Below are positions 1 through 7,199 of a stretch of 28,514 nt of DNA, piece after piece (positions within the stretch are counted from its first letter, which is position 1; every line of letters starts with the position of its first letter). The DNA is from DASPRM01 sp035319065. GTDB taxonomy: Bacteria; Acidobacteriota; Terriglobia; Terriglobales; Acidobacteriaceae. Below the pieces are notes generated by a model that was given only the letters and a program-made list of their open reading frames with translations, did no database searches and was not told where the DNA came from. The stretch is taken from contig DATHDM010000055.1 in assembly GCA_035319065.1 (NCBI GenBank), forward strand, positions 1-28,514. Reading direction: 5' to 3'. The translations under genes and the position numbers were made by a program.

Positions 1-741
1 CGCCGAGACTGGAATCGATGCTCCGGGAGTGTTGCTCGACACATCCAGCACCGTGACTTGCGCCGTGGTTCCTCCGCATTCCGGGCCGCAGCTCAGGATG
101 TAGGCGCGGCTGTCATCACTGCTGAAGACGCCATACACCGGCCGGTCGAACCCCGCTACCGTAGTGGCGGTCTTGCCGTTGGTGTCGATGACGGCCAGGG
201 AGTTAACGCCATCACTGAACGCCAGCGCCCGGTTCCCATTGTGGTTGACCACCACGGTGCGAACGCTGGGTACGGGAATGGTGGCCAAAATCGACGGCGT
301 GCTCGTGTCCAGCGCCAGCACCGCCCCACTGGGCGCTCCCGAGACAGGCTCGTTGCGTATGGCTACCAGGGCGGTTTTGTTATCTGGCAGAAACGCCATG
401 CTCTCGGTGAAGCTCAAGAGCGTGATCGCCGCCACAACCGTCTCCGTGGTGTTGTCAATGACGCTGATGGTGTTGTTGCCGGTAGCGAAAGCGAGCGTTT
501 TTGTCTTGTCCGGGCTCAACACCATCAGTCCCACGCCGCTGTTCACCGAAATGCCGCTGGTCTTGGTGGACAGCTGGTCCTTATTGGCATCGATGATCTG
601 AATGGTCCCGGTCTGGGCGTTGCTGATGAATGCGCGGTTCGACAGACCGCTTACCGTGGTGTTGGTGGATCCGTCCCCGCAGGAATTCAGCCAGACTAGG
701 CTGCTGAGGATAAGTAAATAGGAGACCGCCTTTAGCTTCAA
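1..741 (-). CDS. YVTN/SMP-type beta-propeller lipoprotein, partial (C-terminus beyond the left edge)
   Basis: An open frame of 247 codons reads from position 741 to the left edge without a stop. There is no ATG between the upstream in-frame stop and the conserved part. The best start is the TTG at 741, preceded by GGAG with 6-nt spacing. The N-terminus has a charged start (MKLKAV), a hydrophobic core and a lipobox-like LNSC with Cys21, so I infer an outer-envelope lipoprotein. After Cys21 come repeated blades with phrases such as AFISNAQTGTIQIIDA, FATGNNTISVIDN and ALAFSDGVNSLAVIDT, typical of YVTN-family propellers found on bacterial surfaces. Each repeat is about 40-50 residues and at least five are visible. 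Function is unknown; this fold usually serves in binding or scaffolding. Plus-strand frames over the same bases lack any recognisable family. Confidence 0.8.
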   Translation of the reverse strand, partial: MKLKAVSYLLILSSLVWLNSCGDGSTNTTVSGLSNRAFISNAQTGTIQIIDANKDQLSTKTSGISVNSGVGLMVLSPDKTKTLAFATGNNTISVIDNTTETVVAAITLLSFTESMAFLPDNKTALVAIRNEPVSGAPSGAVLALDTSTPSILATIPVPSVRTVVVNHNGNRALAFSDGVNSLAVIDTNGKTATTVAGFDRPVYGVFSSDDSRAYILSCGPECGGTTAQVTVLDVSSNTPGASIPVSA

Positions 742-1060
742 CCCAGACTCCGGCGCACGTTCTTCATAGCGAGTGTCGTTGCCGATCGCGGATTACAAAT
801 ATAACAGAGTCCATTGAGATGCCTGATGTGAGCGGCGGGCTTGGCCATTAGCCGAAACGCAGCACACGGCAGTGTTCGAGGCCAGCTGTTTGCCCCTTCG
901 CGTGACCAAAGGACAGGAAGCGCTTTGCGCCGGGCCGAGGCTTCGCGGCAACCGTCCGCGCGCCACGCGTAAGGCGGAAGCCTTGCCGGAACTGGCAAGA
1001 ATCGCGCCGCTCATTTAGATTCTTAGGAAGGGGACCATCCGTTTTTCTCAATATGGACTT
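742..1060. other. Divergent intergenic region (319 bp) with possible RNA structure
   Basis: This gap separates the minus-strand lipoprotein from the plus-strand methionine-synthesis gene. No gene is supported in it. The left part (about 785-830) is AT-rich and could hold the lipoprotein promoter, with a TATATT-like -10 on the minus strand at 798-803. The right part (897-1006) is GC-rich and contains several complementary segments, described separately. An AGGAAGGGG run at 1025-1033 is too far from the ATG at 1061 to act as a normal ribosome binding site. Confidence 0.5.
897..1006 (+). promoter_or_regulatory. Candidate structured leader upstream of the methionine-synthesis gene
   Basis: Visible pairings are GAAGC (917-921) with GCTTC (940-944), a CGCG/CGCG hairpin near 958-969, a 6-bp hairpin CTTGCC/GGCAAG (982-987 with 994-999, loop GGAACT), and a weak closing CGCG/CGCG (899-902 with 1003-1006). 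CGGCAACC at 946-953 resembles a core string of SAM-I (S-box) riboswitches, which control methionine genes. The other S-box hallmarks, the kink-turn and the GGUGC segment, are not evident. It may be a diverged metabolite-sensing leader or simply GC-rich DNA that folds by chance. Confidence 0.25.
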
Positions 1061-2923
1061 ATGCCTTCCGATTTCATTCAGCGCTTGAACCAGCGCCCGA
1101 TCCTCTGCGATGGGGCGATGGGCACCCTGCTTTACGCCCAAGGTGTCTTCATCACTCGATGCTTCGACGAGTTGAATCTGTCCCAGCCTGAGATGATCCG
1201 TGAGGTCCACCAGAGCTACTTGCAGGCGGGAGCCGAAATTGTCGAAACCAATACCTTCGGAGGCAATTCCTTCCGCCTTTCGCGCTACAGCCTGGGGGAT
1301 AAGGTCCGCGACATCAACCTGGCGGGCGCGCGGGTCGCGCGCGAGGCAGCCAAGAGCTTTGATGCCTACGTGGCCGGATCGGTGGGTCCGCTGGGAGTGC
1401 GCATCGAGCCCCTGGGCAAGATCTCGCTCGCGGAAGCCCGTGAGTCGTTCGCCCAGCAGATCGCGGGCCTGGTGGAAGGTGGAGTCGATCTGCTGATCCT
1501 TGAGACCTTCGGATACCTCGAGGAACTGCACCAGGCGCTGCTGGCCGCCCGCGACGTGAATCCGAAGATTCCGGTGGTGGCGCAGGTCACCATCGACGAA
1601 GAGGGCGTCTGCCTGGACGGCTCGACGGCCGAGACCTTCGGCCCCAAGCTCGCCGATTGGGGGGCCGACGTGGTCGGCTGCAACTGCAGCGTGGGGCCGG
1701 TGGCCATGCTCGAGGCGCTGGAGCGAGTGCGCTCGGTGACCAGCGCGATGCTCTCGGCGCAGCCCAACGCCGGCATGCCCCGCTCCGTGGATGGCCGCAA
1801 CATTTACCTGAGCTCGCCTGAGTACATGGCCAGCTATGCCAGAAAGTTTGTGGCCGCCGGCATCCGCCTCGTGGGCGGATGTTGTGGCACCACACCCGAC
1901 CATATCCGCGCCATGAAGGCGGCGCTGCGGGCCGGTGAGGCGCGGGCCAGCGCATCTCCCGTGGTGAGCAGGCCGCGGGTGGAGTCGCCGGTGGAGGCCG
2001 TGCCTCTCTCCCAGCGCTCCAATGTAGGCCGCAAGCTCGCCCACGGGGAATTCGTCACCCTGGTTGAGGTTGTGCCTCCCAAGGGTACCGACGTAGTCAA
2101 AGAGATCGATGGCGCACGCTATTTGCGATCGGTGGGGGTGGACGCCATCAACATCCCCGACAGCCCGCGCGCCTCCGCCCGCATGAGCAACCAGGCGCTG
2201 GCTATCCTGGTGCAGCAGGGCGTCGGCATTGAGACGGTCTTGCACTACACCTGCCGCGACCGCAACGTGCTCAGCATCCAGTCAGACCTGCTGGGCGCCT
2301 CGGCGATCGGCCTGCGCAACCTGATCTGCATTACCGGCGACCCGCCCAAGCTGGGCAACTACCCCGACGCCACCGCGGTCTTCGACGTCGATGCCATCGG
2401 GCTGGTCAACATCGTGCACAACCTGAATCAGGGCCTGGATCTCGGCGGCCATTCCATCGGCACGGCCACCAGTTTTGTGATTGGCGTGGGCGCTAATCCC
2501 GGCGTCCCCAACCTGGACGAAGAGATCCGCCGCTTCGAATATAAGGTCGAGGCGGGGGCGGAGTACGCCGTCACCCAGCCTGTCTTCGACATCGAGCTGT
2601 TGCTGAATTTCCTGAAGCGCATTGAGCATTGCCGGATTCCGGTCCTGGCGGGAATCTGGCCGCTGACCAGCGTCCGCAACGCTGAGTTTATGAAGAACGA
2701 GCTGCGGGTCTCCATCCCCGACGAGGTGATCGCCCGCATGGCGCGGGCTTCGAATCCGGAGGAGGCGCGCGCCGAGGGCGTCAGCATCGCCCGCCAGATG
2801 CTCCTCGACCTGCGCGGACTGGTGCAGGGCGCGCAGATCAGCGCTCCCTTCGGCAAGTATTCAGCCGCCGTGGACGTACTCGAAGTCCTGGGCACCGCCG
2901 AGCGCGCCGGTGTCGACCGCTAG
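1061..2923 (+). CDS. Bifunctional homocysteine S-methyltransferase / methylenetetrahydrofolate reductase
   Basis: The 620-residue protein fuses two enzymes of methionine synthesis. Residues 1-290 are a homocysteine methyltransferase barrel: DGAMGT near 17-22, ETNTFGGN at 62-69, and the zinc-binding cysteines in GCNC (Cys209) and GGCC (Cys274, Cys275). Residues 325-610 are a MetF-type FAD reductase, with TLVEVVPPKGTD, ITGDPPK and a late Q-P-V-F-D segment. A short Ala/Pro-rich linker joins them. The architecture matches the YitJ-like bifunctional family. The cobalamin- and pterin-binding modules of MetH are absent, so the methyl donor cannot be read from this gene alone. The start is the ATG at 1061; an ATG at 1053 is out of frame. 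No clear Shine-Dalgarno is present. It stands alone, with 197 bp before the next gene. Confidence 0.93.
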   Translation: MPSDFIQRLNQRPILCDGAMGTLLYAQGVFITRCFDELNLSQPEMIREVHQSYLQAGAEIVETNTFGGNSFRLSRYSLGDKVRDINLAGARVAREAAKSFDAYVAGSVGPLGVRIEPLGKISLAEARESFAQQIAGLVEGGVDLLILETFGYLEELHQALLAARDVNPKIPVVAQVTIDEEGVCLDGSTAETFGPKLADWGADVVGCNCSVGPVAMLEALERVRSVTSAMLSAQPNAGMPRSVDGRNIYLSSPEYMASYARKFVAAGIRLVGGCCGTTPDHIRAMKAALRAGEARASASPVVSRPRVESPVEAVPLSQRSNVGRKLAHGEFVTLVEVVPPKGTDVVKEIDGARYLRSVGVDAINIPDSPRASARMSNQALAILVQQGVGIETVLHYTCRDRNVLSIQSDLLGASAIGLRNLICITGDPPKLGNYPDATAVFDVDAIGLVNIVHNLNQGLDLGGHSIGTATSFVIGVGANPGVPNLDEEIRRFEYKVEAGAEYAVTQPVFDIELLLNFLKRIEHCRIPVLAGIWPLTSVRNAEFMKNELRVSIPDEVIARMARASNPEEARAEGVSIARQMLLDLRGLVQGAQISAPFGKYSAAVDVLEVLGTAERAGVDR

Positions 2924-3120
2924 TTCTCGGTTAGGGTTGCCTCATTCGCAGTGCTTTCTGTGGCCATAAGGAAGGATCTGGGAGGCTGCCTTCACCCTCA
3001 GCCACCGACCCGCCTGGCGTTCCAAAACAGTTTTCGACGTAACGTTAGGTTCCGGTAAAACGTCTTGCTTTCCGAATTTACTTTTCGTCAGTTGCAGTAG
3101 AATGACCTTCGGAGTCTTTC

Positions 3121-3360
3121 TTGCCCAAGTTCGAAGACTGCCTGCAGCGGCTGGAGAAAATCGTCGACGAGCTCGAACGTGGCGACATCGCTCTGGAGCA
3201 GGCCCTCAAGCTCTTCGAGGAAGGAGTTGAGCTTTCGAATTCCTGCCGCAAGGAACTGGAGGAGGCGGAGGGCAAGGTCGAGATTCTTCTGAAGCAGAAT
3301 GGCAAGATGCAGGCAGAGCCGTTCGAGGCTCTGGCGGACAAACCCGAAACCCGGAAGTAG
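3121..3360 (+). CDS. xseB: Exodeoxyribonuclease VII small subunit
   Basis: The 79-residue protein has the usual length and heptad pattern of XseB: FEDCLQRLEKIVDELERG, then ALKLFEEGVELSNSCRKEL, two helices forming an antiparallel coiled coil. XseB binds XseA to form a nuclease that degrades single-stranded DNA in repair. The start is TTG at 3121, with GGAG 6 nt upstream; the ATG at 3102 is out of frame. The large subunit gene xseA is not in the window. In many bacteria xseB lies directly before ispA; here a receiver-like gene sits between them. Confidence 0.92.
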   Translation: MPKFEDCLQRLEKIVDELERGDIALEQALKLFEEGVELSNSCRKELEEAEGKVEILLKQNGKMQAEPFEALADKPETRK

Positions 3361-3426
3361 CGCCCTTTCCACTCACTTTGAACTCTGCGGCCGTCCGCGG
3401 ACCAACCACTCACAGGGGGGACCTGC

Positions 3427-3795
3427 ATGCAGCTAAGCATACTCATTGCGCATCACGATGGCATGGCTGCAGCCACTCTCGCCACCTCTCTGCGTCCGCA
3501 CTTTCGATCGGTGGCGTTAGTGGGTTCGATTGACGACCTGCGCTCTGCGATCGTCGAGCAAGGCTTCGACACCGTGGCGCTCGACTTGGAGCTGGTCACT
3601 CGTTCGGCCTTGGAGGAGCTCTGCCGCAAGTTTCCCCAGGTAGGGTTCGTGTGTATCCATCGCCTGGCGGATGAGGAGCTGTGGGCGCAGGTGCTGTCGG
3701 CCGGCGCGGCCGATTGTTGCTTCACCACCGACGTCGCCGGCATTGCCGAAGCCGCGCACCGCCACGCCCGGTCCGCTCACATTTCGGCCGCCTGA
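3427..3795 (+). CDS. Stand-alone degenerate response-regulator receiver (CheY-like) protein
   Basis: The 122-residue protein follows the alternating beta/alpha pattern of a receiver domain and has no output domain. Asp53 in VALDLEL sits at the phospho-acceptor position on strand 3. The usual acidic pair after strand 1 is replaced by His-His-Asp (ILIAHHDG), and the conserved lysine after strand 5 is missing (CCFTTDV). AGAADC resembles the AGADDY turn of receivers. By family knowledge, loss of the acidic pair and the lysine suggests a phosphorylation-independent protein-interaction module. A strong Shine-Dalgarno (AGGGGGG, 3413-3419) precedes the ATG. A terminator-like hairpin follows before ispA. 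I recognise the fold but no specific family. Confidence 0.7.
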   Translation: MQLSILIAHHDGMAAATLATSLRPHFRSVALVGSIDDLRSAIVEQGFDTVALDLELVTRSALEELCRKFPQVGFVCIHRLADEELWAQVLSAGAADCCFTTDVAGIAEAAHRHARSAHISAA

Positions 3796-3826
3796 AGGTT
3801 CCTTCCAATTCAGTCCAGCCATCCTG

Positions 3827-3857
3827 AGCCTCGGCACAGCCTCCGAGGCTGTGTTTT
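3827..3857 (+). terminator. Terminator-like hairpin with an overlapping alternative hairpin, directly before ispA
   Basis: CACAGCCT (3835-3842) pairs perfectly with AGGCTGTG (3846-3853) and is followed by TTTT (3854-3857), an intrinsic terminator shape. The upstream AGCCTCGG (3827-3834) pairs perfectly with CCGAGGCT (3843-3850), which uses most of the same 3' strand. The two stems exclude each other. The element ends 14 nt before the ispA start. It could terminate the receiver-like gene, or act as an attenuator for ispA. Confidence 0.55.
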
Positions 3858-3862
3858 ATACT
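3857..3862 (+). promoter_or_regulatory. Candidate -10 element (TATACT) of ispA
   Basis: TATACT lies 8 nt before the ispA ATG and no Shine-Dalgarno intervenes. Transcription would begin at or next to the start codon, giving a leaderless mRNA. No good -35 is visible at the proper distance. Confidence 0.35.
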
Positions 3863-3870
3863 GCAGAACT

Positions 3871-4752
3871 ATGCTCCAGGAGACCCTCCAGCAGGGCCGC
3901 ATTCGTTGCGACGAGGCCTTAGAACGGTTACTGCCTCCGGCCACGCAGTTTCCTCCGTCGATCCACCAGGCCATGCGGCATTCCGCGTTTGCCGGCGGCA
4001 AGCGCCTCCGTCCCATCCTCTGCATGGAGGCCGCGCGGATGGTGGCCGGTTCGCTGCCCGGCGGCATCGCAGATCTCGCCGCCGCCCTAGAGATGCTCCA
4101 CACCTACTCGTTGATTCACGACGACCTTCCCGCGCTCGACAACGACGATCTGCGGCGCGGCGTTCCCACTTGCCACAAGGCGTTCGGCGAGGCCACTGCC
4201 ATCCTCGCCGGCGACGCCCTCCAAACCTACGCCTACGAGGTTCTGGCTGGGCTGGCTTGTCCCGCAGAGGCCCGCGTGCGCATTATTGCCGAGATTGCCC
4301 ATGCCACCGGCACCATCGACGGCATGATCGGCGGCCAGGTCATGGATCTCGAGGCGGAACGCCAGCACCCCGATGCCCAGGCCCTGGAATATATTCACCG
4401 CTCCAAGACCGGGGCGCTGATCAGCGCCAGCCTGACCAGCGGCGGCCGCTACGCCGGCGCCTCGGAAGACCAGATCCAGCGCATCCGCTGTTTCGGCCAG
4501 TCGGCTGGGCTCGCCTTCCAGATCGTCGACGATGTGCTGGACGTCACCCAAACCTCCCAGCAACTGGGCAAGACGGCCGGCAAAGACACCGCCGCCGACA
4601 AAGCCACCTATCCCTCGATGTTCGGAGTGCAAGAATCCCTGCGCAAAGCGGCGGCCCTGGTGGAGTCGGGCAGCGCAATGCTTGAGGGCTTTGGCACGGG
4701 CGCGAGCACGCTTAAGGAACTGGCCCACTTTCTGATCGAGCGAAAAAAGTGA
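3871..4752 (+). CDS. ispA: Polyprenyl diphosphate synthase (farnesyl/geranylgeranyl diphosphate synthase)
   Basis: The 293-residue protein condenses isopentenyl diphosphate onto allylic diphosphates for quinone, undecaprenyl and other isoprenoid synthesis. Visible motifs are GGKRLRP at 42-48, the first Asp-rich motif DDLPALD at 84-90 followed by NDDLRRG, and the second Asp-rich motif in FQIVDDVLDVT near 212-222. The four-residue gap inside the first motif (DDxxxxD) and the preceding YSLIH match bacterial type II farnesyl diphosphate synthases, so C15 is the most likely product, though C20 cannot be excluded. The stop codon overlaps the next gene (GTGA), which implies coupled translation. There is no Shine-Dalgarno; the leader carries the hairpin pair described above. 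Confidence 0.92.
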   Translation: MLQETLQQGRIRCDEALERLLPPATQFPPSIHQAMRHSAFAGGKRLRPILCMEAARMVAGSLPGGIADLAAALEMLHTYSLIHDDLPALDNDDLRRGVPTCHKAFGEATAILAGDALQTYAYEVLAGLACPAEARVRIIAEIAHATGTIDGMIGGQVMDLEAERQHPDAQALEYIHRSKTGALISASLTSGGRYAGASEDQIQRIRCFGQSAGLAFQIVDDVLDVTQTSQQLGKTAGKDTAADKATYPSMFGVQESLRKAAALVESGSAMLEGFGTGASTLKELAHFLIERKK

Positions 4753-5564
4753 CGCCCCTCGAGACTGGATCCCCCGCCGCAAACAGCCCGCAAGCCGACA
4801 TTCTGGCCATCGCCGCCCATCGCGACGACGTGGAGCAAACCTGCGGCGGCACCCTGCTCAAGATGGCCCAACGCGGCCGCCGCACTGCCATCCTCGACCT
4901 CACCCGCGGTGAAATGGGAACCCGCGGCGCCGCCGCCGACCGCCGCCGCGAAGCCGCTGCCGCGGCCCGCATCCTGTGCCTCACTTGGCGAGGCGCGCTC
5001 GACCTGCCGGACGGGCGCCTGGAGAACACCTTGCCCAATCGCCTCAGGATCGCCGCTGTGGTTCGCGCCCTCAAGCCTCGTGTCGTGATCCTTCCCTACT
5101 GGCAAGGGCGCCACCCCGATCACTACACCGCCTCCACCCTCGGCTACGAGGCTTGTTTCCTCGCTGGACTGGCGAAACTGGATCTCACCCCAGTGCCTGC
5201 CGACAATCTGGAAAGCACGTATGCCTCCGCCGGCGAATCGCAGTTTCCCACGCAATTCGCGCCTCATCGCCCTCACAAGATTCTCTATGCCACCCTCTAC
5301 TACGACGTTCGTCCTACGTTCGTGGTGGACATCACGGAACAATTTGAGGCGCGTTTCCAGTCGCTGATGGCCTACAAGACTCAGTACGCGAACCAGGAGG
5401 CGGGATCGGACCTGTTCGTCCCGGAGCAGGAAATCCGCACCCGGCTGGAGACGATGGCGCGCTTCTATGGCCTGCTGGCCGGGGTGGAATACGCTGAGCC
5501 CTTCCTCCAAAAGGAAGTCGGGCTGGTTGAAGATGTGACCGCAATACCCGTGACGAGTATGTAG
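4749..5564 (+). CDS. bshB1: Bacillithiol-biosynthesis-type deacetylase (LmbE/PIG-L family, BshB1-like)
   Basis: The 271-residue protein belongs to the LmbE/PIG-L zinc deacetylases. It has AHRDD at 23-27 (the family AHPDD zinc motif), the BshB1-typical TRGEMGTRG and the zinc-ligand motif HPDH near 122. In bacillithiol synthesis BshB1 removes the acetyl group from N-acetylglucosaminyl-malate. Length and motifs fit BshB1 better than generic LmbE proteins. It starts at GTG 4749, overlapping the ispA stop by 4 bp. No bshA or bshC is in the window, so the pathway assignment rests on this one gene. A mycothiol-type or other sugar deacetylase is the main alternative. Confidence 0.83.
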   Translation: MTPLETGSPAANSPQADILAIAAHRDDVEQTCGGTLLKMAQRGRRTAILDLTRGEMGTRGAAADRRREAAAAARILCLTWRGALDLPDGRLENTLPNRLRIAAVVRALKPRVVILPYWQGRHPDHYTASTLGYEACFLAGLAKLDLTPVPADNLESTYASAGESQFPTQFAPHRPHKILYATLYYDVRPTFVVDITEQFEARFQSLMAYKTQYANQEAGSDLFVPEQEIRTRLETMARFYGLLAGVEYAEPFLQKEVGLVEDVTAIPVTSM

Positions 5565-5625
5565 GAGAGCAGCCAGCATTCAGCCGAAGCAGCCGGCAAT
5601 ACGCCGCCATCAGCTAAGGCCGGGG

Positions 5626-6318
5626 TCAGCTAAGCTTCCAGGCTATGGCGACGCCGTCGCGCAGCGGAAGAATAGTGGTGTAGAAGTCGGCGGCCTGATA
5701 GAGGCTCTGGTTCAGCTCCACGATGGCCCGCGTGCCCTCCCCCGGTTCGGCTTTCTTTTGCAGGCCAGGATTTCCCCCTGCATACGTCACCCGCCCGCTC
5801 CACAGCACATTATCGACCACGAACAACCCGCCTTTGCGCACGCGGGTCTTGGCCAGGCGGAAGGCCCGGGGATAGTCTTCCTTGTCAACGTCACAGAAAA
5901 TTACATCGAACTCTCCCGTCTGCTCCGACAGGAGCTCCAGCGCATCCCCCACCCTGACCTCCACCTGGTTCGCCACCCCCGCGCGTCGCAGATAGCCCCG
6001 CGCCTCTTCCGCGTTGGCGGCGCTGCCGTCGGTGTAGACGACTCGGCCGTCCTTGCCGACCGCTCGCGCCCACCAGATGGTGGAATAGCCGATGGCCGAG
6101 CCCATCTCAAACACCTTCTTCGCTCCAATCATGCGTCCCAACTGATAGAACAACCTACCCACCAGGGGCCCCACGATCGGGATGTCCCGCTTCTCCGCCT
6201 GCCCCTCCATCTCGCGCAGGACTTCGTCGCGCTCTGGAAGCATGGCGTAGAGATAATTCTCGACTTCTTCCCCGGTGATCAGCTGCGCATCGGGATACTT
6301 GCTTTGGTTAAATCGCAT
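5626..6318 (-). CDS. SAM-dependent O-methyltransferase (family 3, caffeoyl-CoA/catechol type)
   Basis: The 230-residue protein has the class I methyltransferase fold. Motif I is FEMGSAIGYST at 70-80, the acidic strand-4 motif reads IFCDVDKEDYP, and GGLFVVDNVLWSGRV is the metal-site region typical of cation-dependent O-methyltransferases (compare YrrM of Bacillus). The substrate is unknown. GGAGG lies about 10 nt before the ATG. The gene follows the UPF0173 hydrolase by 31 bp on the same strand, so the two are probably co-transcribed. It converges with bshB1. Confidence 0.87.
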   Translation of the reverse strand: MRFNQSKYPDAQLITGEEVENYLYAMLPERDEVLREMEGQAEKRDIPIVGPLVGRLFYQLGRMIGAKKVFEMGSAIGYSTIWWARAVGKDGRVVYTDGSAANAEEARGYLRRAGVANQVEVRVGDALELLSEQTGEFDVIFCDVDKEDYPRAFRLAKTRVRKGGLFVVDNVLWSGRVTYAGGNPGLQKKAEPGEGTRAIVELNQSLYQAADFYTTILPLRDGVAIAWKLS

Positions 6319-6349
6319 GGGAATCCGTCCTCCGAGTCCGGGCGCAGCG

Positions 6350-7060
6350 CTACGTCAGCGTTTGTCCGGGGGTCATTTCCACCACTTCCACTCCCAGATC
6401 GGCGGTGAGCCTCTTAAGCTCGGCAGGCGTTCCCGTCAGCATGGGGAAGGTCCCAAAGTGCATGGGGATGACCGTCTTCGCGCGCAGCAGGCGGCATGCG
6501 TACGCTGCCTCGCGCGGCGACATGGTGAAGTGATCGCCCATGGGCAGCATGGCGATCTCCGGCGCATACAGCTCGCGGATGATCTGCATGTCGCCGAACA
6601 CGCCGGTGTCGCCGGCGTGATAGATCTTCACGCCGTTTTCGAATTCCATCACGTAGCCGCAGGCCTCGCCGCCATAAACAATGGAGCCGTCATCATCCAG
6701 GATGCCGCAGGAGTGCACGGCGTGGACCATGGTCACCTTCACCCCGGCTACCGTCTGTGTCCCGCCCTTGTTCATGGGTGAGATGGTTTGGGCCCCCTTC
6801 TTCTGCATCCACAGGCAAAGCTCGAAGATCCCGACCACTGTGGGGTTGAATCTGTTGGCGATGGCTACCGCGTCGCCGATGTGATCGCCATGGCCGTGTG
6901 TGCACAACACTGCATCCGCCTTCCTGGGCTGCTTCTCCGACTCCGGACACAGGGGATTACCCTGGATCCAGGGATCAACATACAGAGTCTTGCCCGCTGG
7001 CGTTTCGATGCGGAACGTGGCATGGCCCAGCCACGTGACCTTCACGCCCTTCAGATTCAT
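6350..7060 (-). CDS. UPF0173-family metal-dependent hydrolase (metallo-beta-lactamase fold)
   Basis: The 236-residue protein starts MNLKGVKVTWLGHATFRI, the signature of the UPF0173/YtkL family. The metal site reads THGHGDH at 54-60, followed by GDTGVFGD and a late MHFGTFP. These supply the His and Asp ligands for two metal ions. The biological substrate of the family is not established. It is first in a two-gene minus-strand unit with the O-methyltransferase and is divergent from hpt across 139 bp. A TACAAT on the minus strand about 45 nt upstream could serve as its -10. Confidence 0.9.
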   Translation of the reverse strand: MNLKGVKVTWLGHATFRIETPAGKTLYVDPWIQGNPLCPESEKQPRKADAVLCTHGHGDHIGDAVAIANRFNPTVVGIFELCLWMQKKGAQTISPMNKGGTQTVAGVKVTMVHAVHSCGILDDDGSIVYGGEACGYVMEFENGVKIYHAGDTGVFGDMQIIRELYAPEIAMLPMGDHFTMSPREAAYACRLLRAKTVIPMHFGTFPMLTGTPAELKRLTADLGVEVVEMTPGQTLT

Positions 7061-7188
7061 GGTTCCGTCCCAGCAGACAGAGATTACCTACACAGGAGAA
7101 AGCATTGTAGCTGCCGCGGCCGGGCGGCACCAAGCCAAGCGCGTCCTCCGACCTGACGGAATTTTTGGACTTGAAGCCGGCTTCGTTT

Positions 7189-7194
7189 TAAATT
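7189..7194 (+). promoter_or_regulatory. Candidate -10 (TAAATT) and -35 (TTGGAC, 7165-7170) of hpt
   Basis: TTGGAC and TAAATT are 18 nt apart and TAAATT ends 5 nt before the hpt ATG. No Shine-Dalgarno is seen. The predicted start of transcription coincides with the start codon, suggesting a leaderless message. Confidence 0.35.
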
Positions 7195-7199
7195 GACGC

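Noticed and set aside
58..699. Plus-strand open frames over the left-edge lipoprotein
   Set aside because: The minus strand encodes a signal peptide, lipobox and repeated propeller blades; the plus-strand translations show no family features.
897..1006. Firm annotation as SAM-I or cobalamin riboswitch
   Set aside because: Only one core string and generic stems match; the kink-turn, GGUGC and cobalamin box are not seen. Kept only as a low-confidence candidate.
848..2245. Long minus-strand open frame (465 codons) over the methionine gene
   Set aside because: It lies antisense to a clear enzyme, is His/Gly/Arg-rich without domain patterns, and arises from GC-rich codon bias.
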